Positions 54,284 through 55,619 of a stretch of 55,619 bases of DNA are shown here, piece by piece. The number at the start of each line of letters is the position of its first letter. Within the stretch, counting starts at the first letter, position 1. Source of the DNA: Oxobacter pfennigii. Lineage in GTDB: Bacteria > Bacillota > Clostridia > Clostridiales > Oxobacteraceae. Position numbers and translations under genes: made by a program. The DNA lies in the NCBI RefSeq assembly GCF_001317355.1, contig NZ_LKET01000031.1, forward strand, positions 1 through 55,619. Direction: 5' to 3'. Below the pieces are notes generated by a model. That model was given only the letters and a program-made list of their open reading frames with translations, searched no databases and was not told the DNA's origin.

Positions 54284-55237
54284 TTATTGATAAAGCAATT
54301 TTGCCAGAGCTTCCAAAGCATCGATGGTTTTCAATCCCGGATTTGAACTGAAGAGTTCATAGTCCAAATCATAAACTCTGCCGGATTTTACGGCATTTAC
54401 CGATTGCCAGATTGGGTTGGTGTCAAATTCCTTGGCATATAGAACCTTAACCTCTTCAGGACTGCCGTGGGAAATTCTCAAGATTACATCGGGATTTGCT
54501 TCCACTATATTTTCGGTACTGAAGGGAACATAAGAACCTGATGTACTATTTACCACATTGACTCCTCCAAGGATTTTTACCATGTCACCGACATAGGAAA
54601 CCTCTGTAGCCATCTGGAAGGATTGAGAGGTTCCAAATATAATAAGCACTTTAGGCTGTGTTTTACCCTTCACTTCTTCAAGAACCTTTTCTTCTCTTTC
54701 CTTTATACCCTTTAAAAGCTCCCGGGCCTTTTCTTCCTTTCCAAAAGCCTTTCCCAGCATTTCAACACTTTCATATGTATCCGAATACAACTGATTATCA
54801 ATAAAGTAAGCGGTAATTCCGTTCTGTTTGAACATCTCACCTTGTGCAGCCTTGAATTCCGAAGAAACTATTACTAAATCCGCATTGAGAGAAGTAATTT
54901 TTTCAATATCAGGCCTGGGCGGCGTACCTATACCCGTTAATCCTTTCAAGCCCTCCGGCAATTGCCTGGTTGTGGTTGTCATGCCCTTAAGCTCTATACC
55001 GAGCTCGTTCATAACTATTGCGGTACCTACTGAATTTACAACAATGTTTTCCGGCATTTTATCAAGAACCAGCTCTGTCCCATCTCCTTCTGCCAGCCGG
55101 AATTTTGTATCTGCTGCTTGCTCTTTTACCTCTGTATCATTTGATACAGGCTCAGACTCTCCCTGATTCTTCGCCTGGCAGCCTGTAAATAAAAGTGTTG
55201 ATATAACTACGCAGATGATGAATAGTTTTTTTGACAT
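54284..55237 (-). CDS. IsdE-like heme-binding lipoprotein
   Basis: 317 residues from the ATG at 55237, 8 bases after GAAGGGAG. The frame is open further to 55321, but the signal peptide starts here. The lipobox is LLFTGC (Cys20). Helical-backbone class III binding fold. Its segments resemble IsdE: VSYVGDMVKILGGVNVVN, NPDVILRISHGSPEEVK, EFDTNPIWQSVNAVKSGRVYDLDYELF. It receives heme at the cell surface and hands it to the permease. First gene of the heme operon. Confidence 0.87.
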   Translation of the reverse strand: MSKKLFIICVVISTLLFTGCQAKNQGESEPVSNDTEVKEQAADTKFRLAEGDGTELVLDKMPENIVVNSVGTAIVMNELGIELKGMTTTTRQLPEGLKGLTGIGTPPRPDIEKITSLNADLVIVSSEFKAAQGEMFKQNGITAYFIDNQLYSDTYESVEMLGKAFGKEEKARELLKGIKEREEKVLEEVKGKTQPKVLIIFGTSQSFQMATEVSYVGDMVKILGGVNVVNSTSGSYVPFSTENIVEANPDVILRISHGSPEEVKVLYAKEFDTNPIWQSVNAVKSGRVYDLDYELFSSNPGLKTIDALEALAKLLYQ

Positions 55238-55295
55238 TTTCATTCTCCCTTCAAAGTGAAACTTTAAGTTATCCATTCCCGGAGCAAAACCTAAT

Positions 55296-55325
55296 TGCAA
55301 ACTATTTGCATTTGCGTCCATTATA
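55296..55325 (-). promoter_or_regulatory. promoter -10 and putative operator of the heme operon
   Basis: The minus strand has TATAAT (55320-55325). Directly after it lies an inverted repeat TGCAAA-TAG-TTTGCA (55296-55310), in a position where a repressor would block transcription. The motif is not a classic Fur box. The regulator is unknown. Confidence 0.45.
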
Positions 55326-55542
55326 TAATAAAAAAATTATTTTGAAAATAGGGTAATGGCCATAAAATTATTAACTTTTATTTTGCGATAAAAAAAACCT
55401 TATCTGAATTAATTGTAGATTAGCATTTTAAACAAGGGAAATTAGCCTCAATTTTTTCAAATTAAATAATACAGCGCTAATTTAATCCTATAGGAATTTG
55501 AGAAATGGATTTTCTAATTAAAATATATTTGAAATATGATAA
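55326..55542. other. intergenic region
   Basis: AT-rich DNA upstream of the heme operon. No gene recognised. Confidence 0.35.
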
Positions 55543-55586
55543 AATTCTGCATGGGGGTAATAAATCCATGCAGAATATTTTTTTAT
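55543..55586. terminator. hairpin terminator near the right edge
   Basis: 11-bp stem ATTCTGCATGG/CCATGCAGAAT, with a T run on the plus strand. It may end a gene that lies beyond the window on the minus strand. Confidence 0.7.
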
Positions 55587-55619
55587 GTAACTCAAAGCCT
55601 AAAGCCTTTCGAGAAGCAA

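Noticed and set aside
1-55619. CRISPR array, rRNA, tRNA genes, prophage
   Set aside because: No regularly spaced repeats, rRNA blocks, tRNA cloverleafs with GTTCGAATC-type arms or phage structural genes were seen on either strand.

Overview
The window looks like the chromosome of an anaerobic Clostridia-type Bacillota. It is AT-rich with AGGAGG-type ribosome binding sites, T-box and cobalamin riboswitches, an aspS-gatCAB operon, corrinoid methyltransferase genes, radical-SAM heme degradation and no oxygen-dependent enzymes. I cannot name the genus.

Layout. (1) 1-9.5 kb: a GPH-type sugar/cation symporter; a T-box-controlled aspS-gatC-gatA-gatB operon for Asp-tRNA/Asn-tRNA synthesis; a yefM-yoeB toxin-antitoxin pair; a lone HicB-like gene; a DUF3626 gene. 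(2) 9.8-14 kb: a heterodimeric ABC exporter and a MmcQ/YjbR gene. (3) 14-20.4 kb: an exported FMN-binding lipoprotein gene (frameshifted), an exported FMN/FAD reductase, a MerR-methyltransferase fusion, an SDR dehydrogenase and a UroD-family protein. Two of these units share a duplicated promoter. (4) 20.7-42.2 kb: an accessory methyl-transfer region with four more UroD/MtaA-type methyltransferases, two 95%-identical corrinoid proteins in inverted orientation, GPH and MFS transporters (one frameshifted), TetR, PucR-type and PocR-AraC regulators, and a large Old-Yellow-Enzyme-type flavin/Fe-S reductase. The plausible job is uptake and demethylation (and reduction) of methylated, possibly methoxylated, compounds. 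The methyl-H4folate methyltransferase and the reductive activator that such a pathway needs are not intact here. (5) 42.4-43.2 kb: small genes and a 198-bp MITE-like element. (6) 43.2-50.4 kb: a cobalamin-riboswitch-led operon with a deacylase, a SAM methyltransferase and a complete peptide/nickel-type ABC importer. (7) 50.5-55.3 kb: a heme uptake and anaerobic heme breakdown operon (IsdE-like lipoprotein, permease, ATPase, flavodoxin, ChuW/HutW-like radical SAM enzyme).

The most notable hidden layer is gene debris. Short untranslated remnants of a methyl-H4folate methyltransferase, a third corrinoid protein, a sixth UroD-type methyltransferase, another GPH transporter and two deleted mmcQ copies lie between the intact genes. 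The region has evidently been amplified and pruned several times.

The best candidate for an undescribed system is the riboswitch-controlled deacylase/methyltransferase/ABC importer operon. It could supply cobalt or corrinoid to the neighbouring B12-dependent methyltransferases. All function calls come from reading the sequence; no database search was run.
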